From an uncultured Oscillospiraceae bacterium (lineage in GTDB: Bacteria; Bacillota_A; Clostridia; Oscillospirales; Oscillospiraceae), in contig CALWWO010000108.1 of NCBI GenBank assembly GCA_944385265.1, forward strand, positions 1 to 8,349: DNA of 8,349 nt, read 5' to 3'. The notes beneath the pieces are model-generated. The model searched no databases and had not been told where the DNA came from. It was given only the letters and a program-made list of their open reading frames with translations. The position numbers were made by a program, and so were the translations under genes. Shown one piece after another: positions 1-6,273 of this stretch. Position 1 is the first letter of the stretch. Each line of letters starts with the position of its first letter.

Positions 1-1
1 G

Positions 2-997
2 TACGCAAACGAGGAGGACGTTATCGTTGCCGGCGCGCAGTATCTTCAGATAATAGCCGCCGGAGCTGTTTTCACAGGGCTTACGACGGCGATCACAAGC
101 GTGCTCCGCTCCGTCGGCACCGTAAAGCTCACGCTTTATACATCGCTGGCGTCGTTTTTTGTAAACATCTTTTTCAACTATGCAATGATATTCGGTGAGC
201 TCGGCTTCCCACGGCTTGAGATGCGCGGCGCGGCATACGCCACTGTTATCGCCAGGATTCTTGAGTTCTCCGTTATTTTCGGATATTTGCTGTTTAAGGA
301 CAAGGACATCGGCTTTCGTTTCCGCCATCTGTTTGGATGGGACGGCGAGCTGTTTAAAAAATATTTGAAGGTCGGTCTCCCCGTTCTGCTGAGCGACGGC
401 GTTATGGCTATCGGCTATAACCTTGTATCTGTCGTTATCGGACACATGGGCAAGGCGTTCATCGCCGCGAACAGTATTGTCGCTGTTGTAAATCAAGCGG
501 TCTCTATCGCCTCTTCTTCAATGTCGGCTTCCGCTTCCATCATTATCGGCAATACGATAGGCTCGGAGGGTATGAAAAAAGCTTACGAGCACGGCAAGAC
601 CTTTATCGCCCTCTCGCTCACGATAGGCGTTGTATCCGGTACGCTGTTGTTCTTTATAAAAGATTTCATCCTCGGCTTCTATGATCTGGAGCCGCTCACG
701 ATAACGTACGCCACACAGATGCTGGAGGTCATGTGCGTTTTGCTTGTCTTCCGATGTCTTGACAGCCTATTGTCAAAAGGCGTGCTGCGCGGAGGCGGCG
801 ACACCCGGTTTCTGATCATCGCCGATACGGTGTTTGTCTGGCTCGTATCGGCTCCGATGGGATATCTCGCAGGATTAGTCTTCAACTTTCCCGTTTGGGC
901 AGTGTATCTCTGCTTAAACCTCGACTTCGTCATCAAGGATTTCCTTGTCACGTGGAGGTTTGCGAGCAAAAAATGGCTAAAAGACGTCACGGTGTAA
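2..997 (+). CDS. MATE-family efflux transporter, 3' part (5' end outside window)
   Basis: This inner-membrane antiporter exports drugs or other organic cations using a Na+ or H+ gradient. The reading frame is open from base 2, so the gene runs in from the left. The ATG at 101 lies inside a conserved helix and is not the start. About 331 residues are visible of a usual ~450, so roughly the first quarter is missing. Family marks are the polar helix ending TAITSVLRSVG, the motif GAAYATVIAR after the following helix pair, and KGVLRGGGDTRF near the C-terminus. Eight or so hydrophobic helices alternate with short charged loops, for example KDKDIGFRFRHLF. The stop at 995-997 is followed 37 bases later by a strong terminator, so this is the last gene of its transcript. 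The substrate cannot be told. The family call is secure. Confidence 0.93.
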   Translation, partial: YANEEDVIVAGAQYLQIIAAGAVFTGLTTAITSVLRSVGTVKLTLYTSLASFFVNIFFNYAMIFGELGFPRLEMRGAAYATVIARILEFSVIFGYLLFKDKDIGFRFRHLFGWDGELFKKYLKVGLPVLLSDGVMAIGYNLVSVVIGHMGKAFIAANSIVAVVNQAVSIASSSMSASASIIIGNTIGSEGMKKAYEHGKTFIALSLTIGVVSGTLLFFIKDFILGFYDLEPLTITYATQMLEVMCVLLVFRCLDSLLSKGVLRGGGDTRFLIIADTVFVWLVSAPMGYLAGLVFNFPVWAVYLCLNLDFVIKDFLVTWRFASKKWLKDVTV

Positions 998-1034
998 CCT
1001 CGGCTGTTTCTATCTAGCTTCATCCATAAAAGCC

Positions 1035-1078
1035 AAAAGCACCCGCGCGGATGCACAAGATCCGCGCGGGTGCTTTTT
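1035..1078 (+). terminator. Strong intrinsic terminator after the MATE gene, possibly bidirectional
   Basis: Bases 1035-1052 and 1060-1077 are a perfect 18-bp inverted repeat with a 7-base loop. The GC-rich core (GCACCCGCGCGGAT) is followed by TTTTT at 1074-1078. The left arm begins with AAAA, so a transcript from the other strand would also end its hairpin in TTTT. This fits the convergent DUF554 remnant on the - strand, whose stop codon is at 1122-1124. Confidence 0.93.
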
Positions 1079-1121
1079 ATGTATAATAAGCGCCCATAAC
1101 AGATGGCGCAAAATCCTATAT

Positions 1122-1440
1122 TCAGGATAAAAACAGTATGCTCCCTGCAAGCATACTTGTAAACGGCGCGAAAAATATCGCGGGCAGATAGTTTTTCGTC
1201 TTTATCTTCGCAACGCTGATAAGATTCAGCCCCAGCGCAATTATAAGAAGCTAGCCAACACATATAAGCTCTTCCTTTGCACCGTTTATGAGCGGCAGCT
1301 CAATACATCCGGCGAGCATTACAAGCGCGCCTATCATGCTCTGCACTGCCGCATAAGCCTCTTCACATCAACATAAACGCAGAAACCCGCGCTGTTCATC
1401 AAAGTGCAGACAGCGGCGATTGTCGCTGTGCCGTGTTAAA
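1122..1440 (-). pseudogene. Broken, N-truncated DUF554-type membrane protein remnant
   Basis: Read on the - strand, one frame gives EEAYAAVQSMIGALV, then LAGCIELPLINGAKEELICVG, then a TAG at 1250-1252, then LLIIALGLNLISVAKIK and NYLPAIFFAPF, ending in TGA at 1122-1124. The last stretch matches the C-terminal pattern of DUF554 proteins (about 230 residues, multi-pass, function unknown), which carry a 'GLNLLG..KI+V.N.LP' block. Upstream, around 1360-1370, the sense continues in another frame as ATIAAVCTLMNSAGFCVYVDV back to a TAA near 1436-1438, so a frameshift also exists. The N-terminal half is absent and the next sequence is the phage promoter region. I infer a decayed host gene cut by the element or by later deletion. 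The family call rests on motif memory and is moderate. The two breaks are seen directly. Confidence 0.6.
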
Positions 1441-1462
1441 GTATAACAGCTTTTGAGCGGCT

Positions 1463-1490
1463 GTCAACTTCGCTGTGCAACTTTGTTGAC
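1463..1490. promoter_or_regulatory. Possible operator: inverted and direct repeats overlapping the -35 box
   Basis: GTCAAC at 1463-1468 and GTTGAC at 1485-1490 form a 6-bp inverted repeat, and the second copy includes the -35 box. CAACTT occurs at 1465-1470 and again at 1478-1483, and CAAC-TTT-GTTG at 1478-1488 is a small palindrome. The position would suit a repressor that blocks the promoter. No repressor gene is in the window, and repeats this short can arise by chance. Confidence 0.3.
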
Positions 1491-1514
1491 GCGCTTAAAA
1501 TAAGAACGTATTAT
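1486..1514 (+). promoter_or_regulatory. Sigma-70-type promoter for the structured RNA and packaging/head operon
   Basis: TTGACG at 1486-1491 (consensus TTGACA) and TATTAT at 1509-1514 (consensus TATAAT) are separated by exactly 17 bases. The spacer contains an A/T-rich tract. Transcription would begin near 1520-1523, right at the base of the rod-like hairpin. It is the only good promoter seen ahead of the phage genes, which otherwise have almost no intergenic space. Housekeeping-type elements suggest it needs no phage sigma factor, but a late activator or a repressor could still act on it. Confidence 0.75.
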
Positions 1515-1520
1515 ATAAAT

Positions 1521-1596
1521 CAGAAAAGACACCGAGGTTTTCAGTCTTCGATCCGCGTATATGCGCTATCGGAGCTGAGCTACCGCGGGTCTTTTT
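1521..1596 (+). ncRNA. Rod-like structured RNA element (sRNA, attenuator or leader) upstream of terS
   Basis: Bases 1524-1595 fold on themselves almost completely. The pairs are AAAAGAC (1524-1530) with GTCTTTT (1589-1595), CCG (1532-1534) with CGG (1586-1588), GGT (1536-1538) with ACC (1582-1584), TCAG (1541-1544) with CTGA (1575-1578), CTTCGAT (1546-1552) with ATCGGAG (1568-1574, one G-U), and CGCG (1554-1557) with TGCG (1562-1565, one G-U) around a TATA loop. That is about 28 pairs broken only by one- to three-base bulges. The likely transcription start lies just before the 5' arm, and TTTTT at 1592-1596 closes the 3' arm. The element could therefore be a free ~75-nt RNA ended by its own hairpin, or a leader that part of the transcription reads through into terS. 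No known RNA family is recognised. Structure is seen directly; transcription is inferred. Confidence 0.55.
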
Positions 1597-1607
1597 CATT
1601 TTATCGC

Positions 1608-1617
1608 AGGGAGGAGG
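1608..1617 (+). promoter_or_regulatory. Very strong ribosome binding site fixing the TTG start of terS
   Basis: AGGGAGGAGG at 1608-1617 is a near-ideal anti-16S match, 7 bases before TTG at 1625. No ATG or GTG lies at a suitable distance, so the TTG start is well supported. Confidence 0.85.
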
Positions 1618-1624
1618 ATAACGC

Positions 1625-2023
1625 TTGAACGATAAAATTTTAAACTCTTTTTCGGGATCCGGTAAAAGCGAAAACTGTGCTTTTGCTCAGGGCGACGCTT
1701 TAAACGCAAAAGTAAAAAAGCCGCACAAGACGCAAGGCGCGATATTAAAAGAGCTCCTTGCGCTTGAGGTAGACGATGAAAAGCAGCGGAAGCTGCTAAC
1801 GGAGCTTGGTATCGACCCTAATTTTGCCGGTCAAATAAGCCTTGCCGCAATAAGAGAGGCAGCCGGCGGCAATATAACGGCACTCAAGTACATACGCGAC
1901 ACAATGGGCGAGGATCAGTCCAATGATTTAAGCGTCAAGCCGCTTGAATCCATCGATCTGTCCTCTTTAAGTGACTTGGAGCTTAAAATGCTGGCATCCG
2001 GAAGGCAGAGCGATGACGTTTGA
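1625..2023 (+). CDS. terS: Phage terminase small subunit
   Basis: This protein recognises the phage DNA to be packaged and hands it to the large subunit. It has 132 residues, within the 130-200 usual for small terminases. The recognisable part is central to C-terminal: a helical segment ending in GGNITALKYIRDTMGE, a pattern common in Firmicute small terminases ('G+..A..++RDTIGE'), followed by a short acidic tail. The N-terminal ~45 residues are basic and Lys-rich (KVKKPHKTQ), fitting DNA contact, and include a predicted-disorder-like start. A classical helix-turn-helix is not obvious. It starts with TTG behind an extended Shine-Dalgarno sequence, and its stop overlaps the TTG of terL as TTGA, implying coupled translation. 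Position directly before a clear TerL makes the call firm. The recognition site (pac or cos) is not visible and may lie in or near this gene. Confidence 0.85.
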   Translation: MNDKILNSFSGSGKSENCAFAQGDALNAKVKKPHKTQGAILKELLALEVDDEKQRKLLTELGIDPNFAGQISLAAIREAAGGNITALKYIRDTMGEDQSNDLSVKPLESIDLSSLSDLELKMLASGRQSDDV

Positions 2024-3483
2024 ACAGCTATGACAAGATAATAGGCGAGCTTGCCGCGCGCGAGCTCGCCCGCAGAAGCTACGCCGAGTATCTCCCTCTC
2101 ATTCACGGAAGCATGTGGATACGCACTAAAATGAGCGAGTTCCTTGCAAATGAGCTTCAGCGGTTTACGGAGGAGGACACCGGCAACGCATACGACATCC
2201 TGATAATCGAAACTCCGCCTCAGCACGGAAAATCGATGACCGTAACCGAAACTTTTCCCAGCTGGTACCTGGGTAAACACCCGTCTCACAGGATAATCCT
2301 CGGAAGCTATAACGAGGAATCCGCACAACGTTTTTGCCGTCGCAATAGGGAAAAGATCAAACGGTACGGCAAACAGCTTTTCGGAATAGAGCTAGGCTCT
2401 GTCAACCGCATGACGGAATTTGAGCTTTCAAACGGTATCGGTCGCCTTATAAGCCGCGGCATAATGGGCGGCGTTACCGGCAATCCGGCAAATCTTATTC
2501 TGCTCGACGATCCCATAAAAAACCGCCGGGAAGCCGATTCCGAAATTGTCAGGGACGCTATATGGGAGGAATGGCTATCGTCGTTCAAGTCGCGGCTTGC
2601 CGCCGGCGGAAAGGTCATACTTATAATGACGCCGTGGCACGAGGACGACCTGCGCGCAAGGCTTATCAAGACCGAGCAAAACGTCCGGCGCATACGCCTG
2701 CTGGTGGAAGCTGAGGAGAATGATCCGCTTGGTCGAAAACCCGGCGACGCGCTTTGTCCCGAGCTCGGCAAAGGTGCAAAGTGGTTACAGCAATTCAAAA
2801 CGGCTTATTTAAACGATCCGGTCGGCGGAGCAAGGGCATGGGCTGCTCTTTATCAATGCAGCCCCCGCATTGAAGGCGGCAACATCGTACTGAGAAACTG
2901 GTGGAAATACTATGATCCGAAAAATATTTCAGACTTCGCCGTTGAGGTGATCTCGGTCGACGCCGCGTTTAAAGGCGGCGAAAAAAACGACTTTGTAGCT
3001 ATTACAGTGTGGGGCAAAAAGGACAATTCATATTATCTGAGGTACTGCATGAACAGGCACCTGGATTTCCCGGGGACATGCGCCGCCGTCCGCACGGTGC
3101 GGTCCCTGTATCCGGAAGCCCGCGCCGTGCTTATCGAGGATAAGGCGAACGGTCCGGCGATAATCCAAACCCTGCAGGCTGAAATGTTCTGCATCCCGGT
3201 CGACCCGATGGGAGGAAAAATTGCAAGAGTCAACGCCGTATCTCCGGCGATAGAGTCAGGTCATGTTTTTTTGCCGGCAAACGAATCGTGGATATCAGAT
3301 TATGTCAACCAGTGGACCGCTTTCCCGCATGGAGCGCACGACGATATGGTGGACTCCTCCACCCAAGCTCTGTCATATCTGTTCCGTTTAAGCGGCGAAA
3401 GCGTCCGCCGGTCTGTCGGACCTGAAAACGACGGCGACAGTATTTTGCTGGATTCGGACGCTTTATACGGTGTTTATCAATAG
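2020..3483 (+). CDS. terL: Phage terminase large subunit (packaging ATPase and nuclease)
   Basis: The motor cuts concatemeric phage DNA and pumps it through the portal into the procapsid. The 487-residue protein has both domains. ATPase: Walker A PPQHGKS at 66-72, Walker B LILLDDP at 159-165 with the catalytic acidic pair, and the coupling motif MTPWHEDDL at 203-211. RNase H-like nuclease: SVDAAFKGG (Asp314), LIEDKANG (Glu373), and HDDMVD at 440-445 (Asp441, Asp445) supply the metal-binding acids. All key residues are present, so it is probably active. The set resembles the psiM2/TIGR01630-type large terminases. The start is TTG overlapping the terS stop; a GGAAGG lies 14 bases upstream, rather far, so re-initiation after terS is likely. 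An ATG at 2013 is in another frame and closes after six codons. Confidence 0.95.
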   Translation: MNSYDKIIGELAARELARRSYAEYLPLIHGSMWIRTKMSEFLANELQRFTEEDTGNAYDILIIETPPQHGKSMTVTETFPSWYLGKHPSHRIILGSYNEESAQRFCRRNREKIKRYGKQLFGIELGSVNRMTEFELSNGIGRLISRGIMGGVTGNPANLILLDDPIKNRREADSEIVRDAIWEEWLSSFKSRLAAGGKVILIMTPWHEDDLRARLIKTEQNVRRIRLLVEAEENDPLGRKPGDALCPELGKGAKWLQQFKTAYLNDPVGGARAWAALYQCSPRIEGGNIVLRNWWKYYDPKNISDFAVEVISVDAAFKGGEKNDFVAITVWGKKDNSYYLRYCMNRHLDFPGTCAAVRTVRSLYPEARAVLIEDKANGPAIIQTLQAEMFCIPVDPMGGKIARVNAVSPAIESGHVFLPANESWISDYVNQWTAFPHGAHDDMVDSSTQALSYLFRLSGESVRRSVGPENDGDSILLDSDALYGVYQ

Positions 3484-3500
3484 AAGGAGGAACTGTAAAT

Positions 3501-3758
3501 TTGAACGAATTTTTATATCTTATCTCCGGCGCGCTGGTCGCGCTTGCATTTTTCTTTGCCGGTTATTTTTTTGGGCGGCGCGGCGCCGTTATGGACGGGA
3601 AAACGTCTTTTCTATCAAAGCAGGAAAGAGAGCGTATTCTCCGTCAGCGGCGCACTTTGGAGGAAGAGCAGGAGGCATTCTCCATGCTGATAGGGTATAA
3701 CCCGTCCGTCGCCTACGGAATGACCGACGGATATTTTGATTACAGCCGAAAGGAGTAA
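3501..3758 (+). CDS. Small single-pass membrane protein between terL and portal
   Basis: This 85-residue protein has no assigned function. Residues about 4-24 (FLYLISGALVALAFFFAGYF) form one membrane helix, followed by positively charged GRR, so the C-terminal part should face the cytoplasm. Residues ~40-58 (KQERERILRQRRTLEEEQ) look like an amphipathic or coiled-coil helix, and the end carries FSMLIGYNPSVAYG. As I recall, small phage proteins at this locus in Firmicutes often end in an 'MNYS.EQAYG'-like block, which this resembles. The TTG start has AAGGAGG at 3484-3490, 10 bases upstream, immediately after the terL stop; portal begins 6 bases after its stop. The position suggests a role around packaging or portal placement, for example membrane tethering of head assembly, but this is inference. 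Confidence 0.75.
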   Translation: MNEFLYLISGALVALAFFFAGYFFGRRGAVMDGKTSFLSKQERERILRQRRTLEEEQEAFSMLIGYNPSVAYGMTDGYFDYSRKE

Positions 3759-3763
3759 ACAGC

Positions 3764-5734
3764 TTGGCAAAAAACGATATAACGAAGGTATGGAAATACT
3801 ATGAGGACGGCAGAGCATATAACAACAGACTCACGCCTAATCAATACAGGCTTGTAAATTCAAACATTGAATTTTTTGCCGGGAACCAGTGGCTGCATTT
3901 GCCTGAAACGCAGGCGATGGCACGTCTTCCCAAGCCTGTTTTCAACATTATAAAACGCGTCGCCAGCCTTTTTATCGCATCGCTCACAACGTCTGCAGTG
4001 ACCATCAATTTTGAGCCGCTGCAGCGCTACGGTGAAGCGGACAGCGGCGAGCGCGACGCGGCGCAGTGCGCTACCGCGGAGGTACGCAATCTGTTTGAAA
4101 AATTTAAAATAGACTACCGCATTCGCGACGCGCTTTTCGACGGTGCTCAAACCGGCGACTACTGCGCGCATTTTTATTGGGATCCTGAAGCTGAGCCGTA
4201 CGGCGGGACGCTTGGCAACGTCAAGGGCGAAATATGTATGGAGCTTGTGGACGGCATCAATATAATGTTCGGAAATCCGAATACGCACGAGGTCGAAAAA
4301 CAGCCGTATATACTCGTTATCGGGCGCGATACGGTAGAAAATCTGAAAAAGGAAGCCGCTTCATACCGTAGGCTTTACGGCGCAGGGTCGTCCGATGGCG
4401 GACAGATCCGCAGCGACAGCGACACATACTTACAGGCGGGTCAGGGCGGAAAAATCGAGATCGTCGGCGACGATACGAGCGGCAAGGCGCTGTATTGCTA
4501 CTGCTATACCAAAAAAACGCGTGAGACCGTCGTGAAAAATAAGGAAACCGGCGAAGTGGTCAAAGAGATCGTGTTTGATGAAAACGGAGAGCCCGTTCCG
4601 GAACTCGACAGAGCCGGAAAGCCCATAAAGGATTTTTACGGCAATCCCGTTTACAAAATGCGCCCTGTTACACGGAGGATAACGACAGTATATGTCACGA
4701 AAGCGACAAAGGACTGCGTGATATTCGAGGATATCGACACCGGTCTTTCGCACTATCCGATCGCATGGGGCAACTGGGAGCGTCAAAAAAACCAGTATCA
4801 CGGCAGGGCGCTTGTGACGGGCATAATCCCGAACCAGATATTCATCAACACTATGTTTGCAATGGTGATGCGTCATTTGCAGCTTTTGGGTTTTCCTAAA
4901 ACCGTTTACAACGCCGACCTCATCGGACAGTGGTCAAACGAGGTCGGGCAGGCTATCGGGGTGCGCAATCTCATGCCCGGGCAAAGCGTGGCTGACGTCG
5001 CCGCAAACTTGCAGCCGGCTGACATGTCAAATCAGATAATCGCCGCGATAGATAAAGCCATGTCCTATACAAAAGACTGTCTCGGCGCGACGGACGCTCA
5101 GCTCGGCTCCGTCAACATGGATAACACCTCAGCCCTGATGGTGCTTCAGTCTACGGCGGAAATACCGCTTGAAAACGTAAGGGCAAATCTGCACGAGTGG
5201 GTCGAAAATATAGGCGCGATCCTGCTCGACATGATGGGGACATATTACGGCGTCCGTCCTGCTATAAGGAAAAAGACGTTCAGAACGCCGGTGACGGATT
5301 CAAACGGTCTCCCCGTCTTTGATAAGGCGAGCGGAACGCTTGTGACCGAAGAGGTGCAGCAGAACGTCATGGAAACTTTCGACTTCTCGATATTTAAAAA
5401 CCTGTGGCTGTCGATAGGGGCTGACGTTGGCGCGACGACGTATTACTCGGAGATATCGATGATGCAGATGCTCGACAATCTGCGCGCCGAGGGCGCGATA
5501 GACATAATCGAGTATCTTGAAAGAGTTCCCGAAAAACTTCTGCCGCGCAAAGCGGAGCTTATCGAATCTTTAAAGCAGAAGCTTCAGGATGGGACGATTG
5601 AAAGCGGCACTGCTGCCGCAGGCTCACACCGTAGCGGAAGCTCCGCCGGCTCGCAGGCGCTGACAGCTGCCGGAAATTACGACCAGATACCGAAAGCCAC
5701 AAGAGACATACTTAAAAAGAAATTAGGACTGTGA
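3764..5734 (+). CDS. Phage portal protein (large, P22-like)
   Basis: This protein forms the 12-subunit ring at one capsid vertex that nucleates head assembly, docks the terminase and conducts DNA. At 656 residues it is much longer than HK97- or SPP1-type portals (about 400-500) and nearer P22 gp1 (725). Visible marks are an N-terminal helical region, FAGNQWLHLP at 38-47, and LPKPVFNIIKRV at 55-66, the 'P.FN.I...V' turn typical of large portals. DALFDGAQTGDYCAHFYWD around 122-140 and the central MVMRHLQLLGFPKTVYN segment fit the stem and crown helices. Residues ~255-300 form a hydrophilic, Gly/Pro-rich insert, probably the wing. The C-terminal 45 residues have a Gly/Ser/Ala linker and end in a basic helix. 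The TTG start has AAAGGAG at 3749-3755. The portal call is firm; the P22-like subtype is inferred. Confidence 0.9.
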   Translation: MAKNDITKVWKYYEDGRAYNNRLTPNQYRLVNSNIEFFAGNQWLHLPETQAMARLPKPVFNIIKRVASLFIASLTTSAVTINFEPLQRYGEADSGERDAAQCATAEVRNLFEKFKIDYRIRDALFDGAQTGDYCAHFYWDPEAEPYGGTLGNVKGEICMELVDGINIMFGNPNTHEVEKQPYILVIGRDTVENLKKEAASYRRLYGAGSSDGGQIRSDSDTYLQAGQGGKIEIVGDDTSGKALYCYCYTKKTRETVVKNKETGEVVKEIVFDENGEPVPELDRAGKPIKDFYGNPVYKMRPVTRRITTVYVTKATKDCVIFEDIDTGLSHYPIAWGNWERQKNQYHGRALVTGIIPNQIFINTMFAMVMRHLQLLGFPKTVYNADLIGQWSNEVGQAIGVRNLMPGQSVADVAANLQPADMSNQIIAAIDKAMSYTKDCLGATDAQLGSVNMDNTSALMVLQSTAEIPLENVRANLHEWVENIGAILLDMMGTYYGVRPAIRKKTFRTPVTDSNGLPVFDKASGTLVTEEVQQNVMETFDFSIFKNLWLSIGADVGATTYYSEISMMQMLDNLRAEGAIDIIEYLERVPEKLLPRKAELIESLKQKLQDGTIESGTAAAGSHRSGSSAGSQALTAAGNYDQIPKATRDILKKKLGL

Positions 5735-5754
5735 TTTGAGAAAGGCGGAAAAAT

Positions 5755-6228
5755 ATGGCTGAAATTGACAGAAAAGACATGCTGGAAGAAATGAAGCAGG
5801 ATATCCCTGCCGCTTTTGAGACGGATACTGCCGTCTCGTCTGACGGTGAAGATAGCGACGCAGAAGCCGCAGAGCTTTCCGAAGCGCTGCCGGAAGTGCC
5901 GGAGGGCGGCGATGACCGCGATTACAGCGGTGAGGTAAGAAAGCTTCTTGAATACTGCCCTGAGATGAAAGGCAGGCAGATACCGGACGAGGTGGTCGCT
6001 GATTTTACCATGGGAAAGGATCTTGTACAGGCATACCGGGAATATGAGCGCCGCAGCTATATAAAGCAGTACGGGGAGAATACGAAAGCCTCGCGCGAAC
6101 GCGAAGCAATGCGGCAAAACGCTCAAACCTCTTTAAAGGCGCCCGTCCGCGGCGTATACGGCGGCGGCGCCACCGACACTTCTCCGTCCGATGATTTCCT
6201 CGCCGGTTTTAATGCGGACAACTGGTGA
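5755..6228 (+). CDS. Phage head scaffolding protein
   Basis: Scaffold proteins guide coat subunits into a procapsid and leave, or are cut, before DNA entry. This 157-residue protein has the usual make-up. An acidic, low-complexity N-terminal half is rich in Glu, Asp and Ala (about residues 1-60). A helical middle (DLVQAYREYERRSYIKQYG) may form a coiled coil. A basic stretch (KASREREAMRQN) and a Gly-rich linker follow, then a C-terminal tail SPSDDFLAGFNADNW. Many phage scaffolds end in a similar 'DpFl.GF..d' tail, which probably contacts the coat. It lies between portal and capsid with an ATG start and AAAGGCGG upstream. Sequence alone is weakly conserved; the call relies mainly on position, composition and the C-terminal tail. 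No protease motif is present. Confidence 0.8.
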   Translation: MAEIDRKDMLEEMKQDIPAAFETDTAVSSDGEDSDAEAAELSEALPEVPEGGDDRDYSGEVRKLLEYCPEMKGRQIPDEVVADFTMGKDLVQAYREYERRSYIKQYGENTKASREREAMRQNAQTSLKAPVRGVYGGGATDTSPSDDFLAGFNADNW

Positions 6229-6273
6229 TGAAATTTTAGGATATATTTTTATTTTTTGAAAGGAATGATTTAA
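6229..6273 (+). promoter_or_regulatory. AT-rich leader and ribosome site of the capsid gene
   Basis: The 45 bases before the capsid ATG are mainly A and T, with runs of five and six T, unlike the surrounding GC-balanced coding sequence. AAGGA at 6260-6264 is the Shine-Dalgarno sequence, 9 bases from the ATG at 6274. An unstructured leader would favour strong translation of the most abundant structural protein. No convincing -35/-10 pair or hairpin is visible here. Confidence 0.45.

Noticed and set aside
1090..1109. Small GCGCC(C)AT / ATGGCGC hairpin after the main terminator
   Set aside because: It is short with a bulge and has no T-run on the + strand. It could be a weak extra stop for the - strand but adds little beyond the strong 1035-1078 terminator.
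679..1263. Long open frame on the - strand antisense to the MATE gene, running through the terminator
   Set aside because: It crosses an 18-bp terminator, has unnatural composition, and overlaps a clear transporter gene. The meaningful - strand sense in 1122-1440 is in other frames.
1524..1595. Functional tRNA gene on the - strand
   Set aside because: D-arm-like and anticodon-arm-like words are present but spacing is wrong and no T-arm, GGTTCGA or matching acceptor 3' end follows. Kept only as a similarity note.
1521..1600. T-box riboswitch, because of TACCGCGG followed by GTCTTTTT
   Set aside because: The conserved GGGTGG before ACCGCG is missing, the leader from the promoter is only about 75 bases, and there is no room for a Stem I or specifier loop. 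The downstream genes are phage packaging genes, not amino-acid genes.
3470..3700. 76-residue + strand frame overlapping terL end and the membrane-protein gene
   Set aside because: It begins inside terL and is Arg/Ala-rich out-of-frame sequence. The 3501 frame has a good ribosome site, a membrane helix and fits the spacing between genes.
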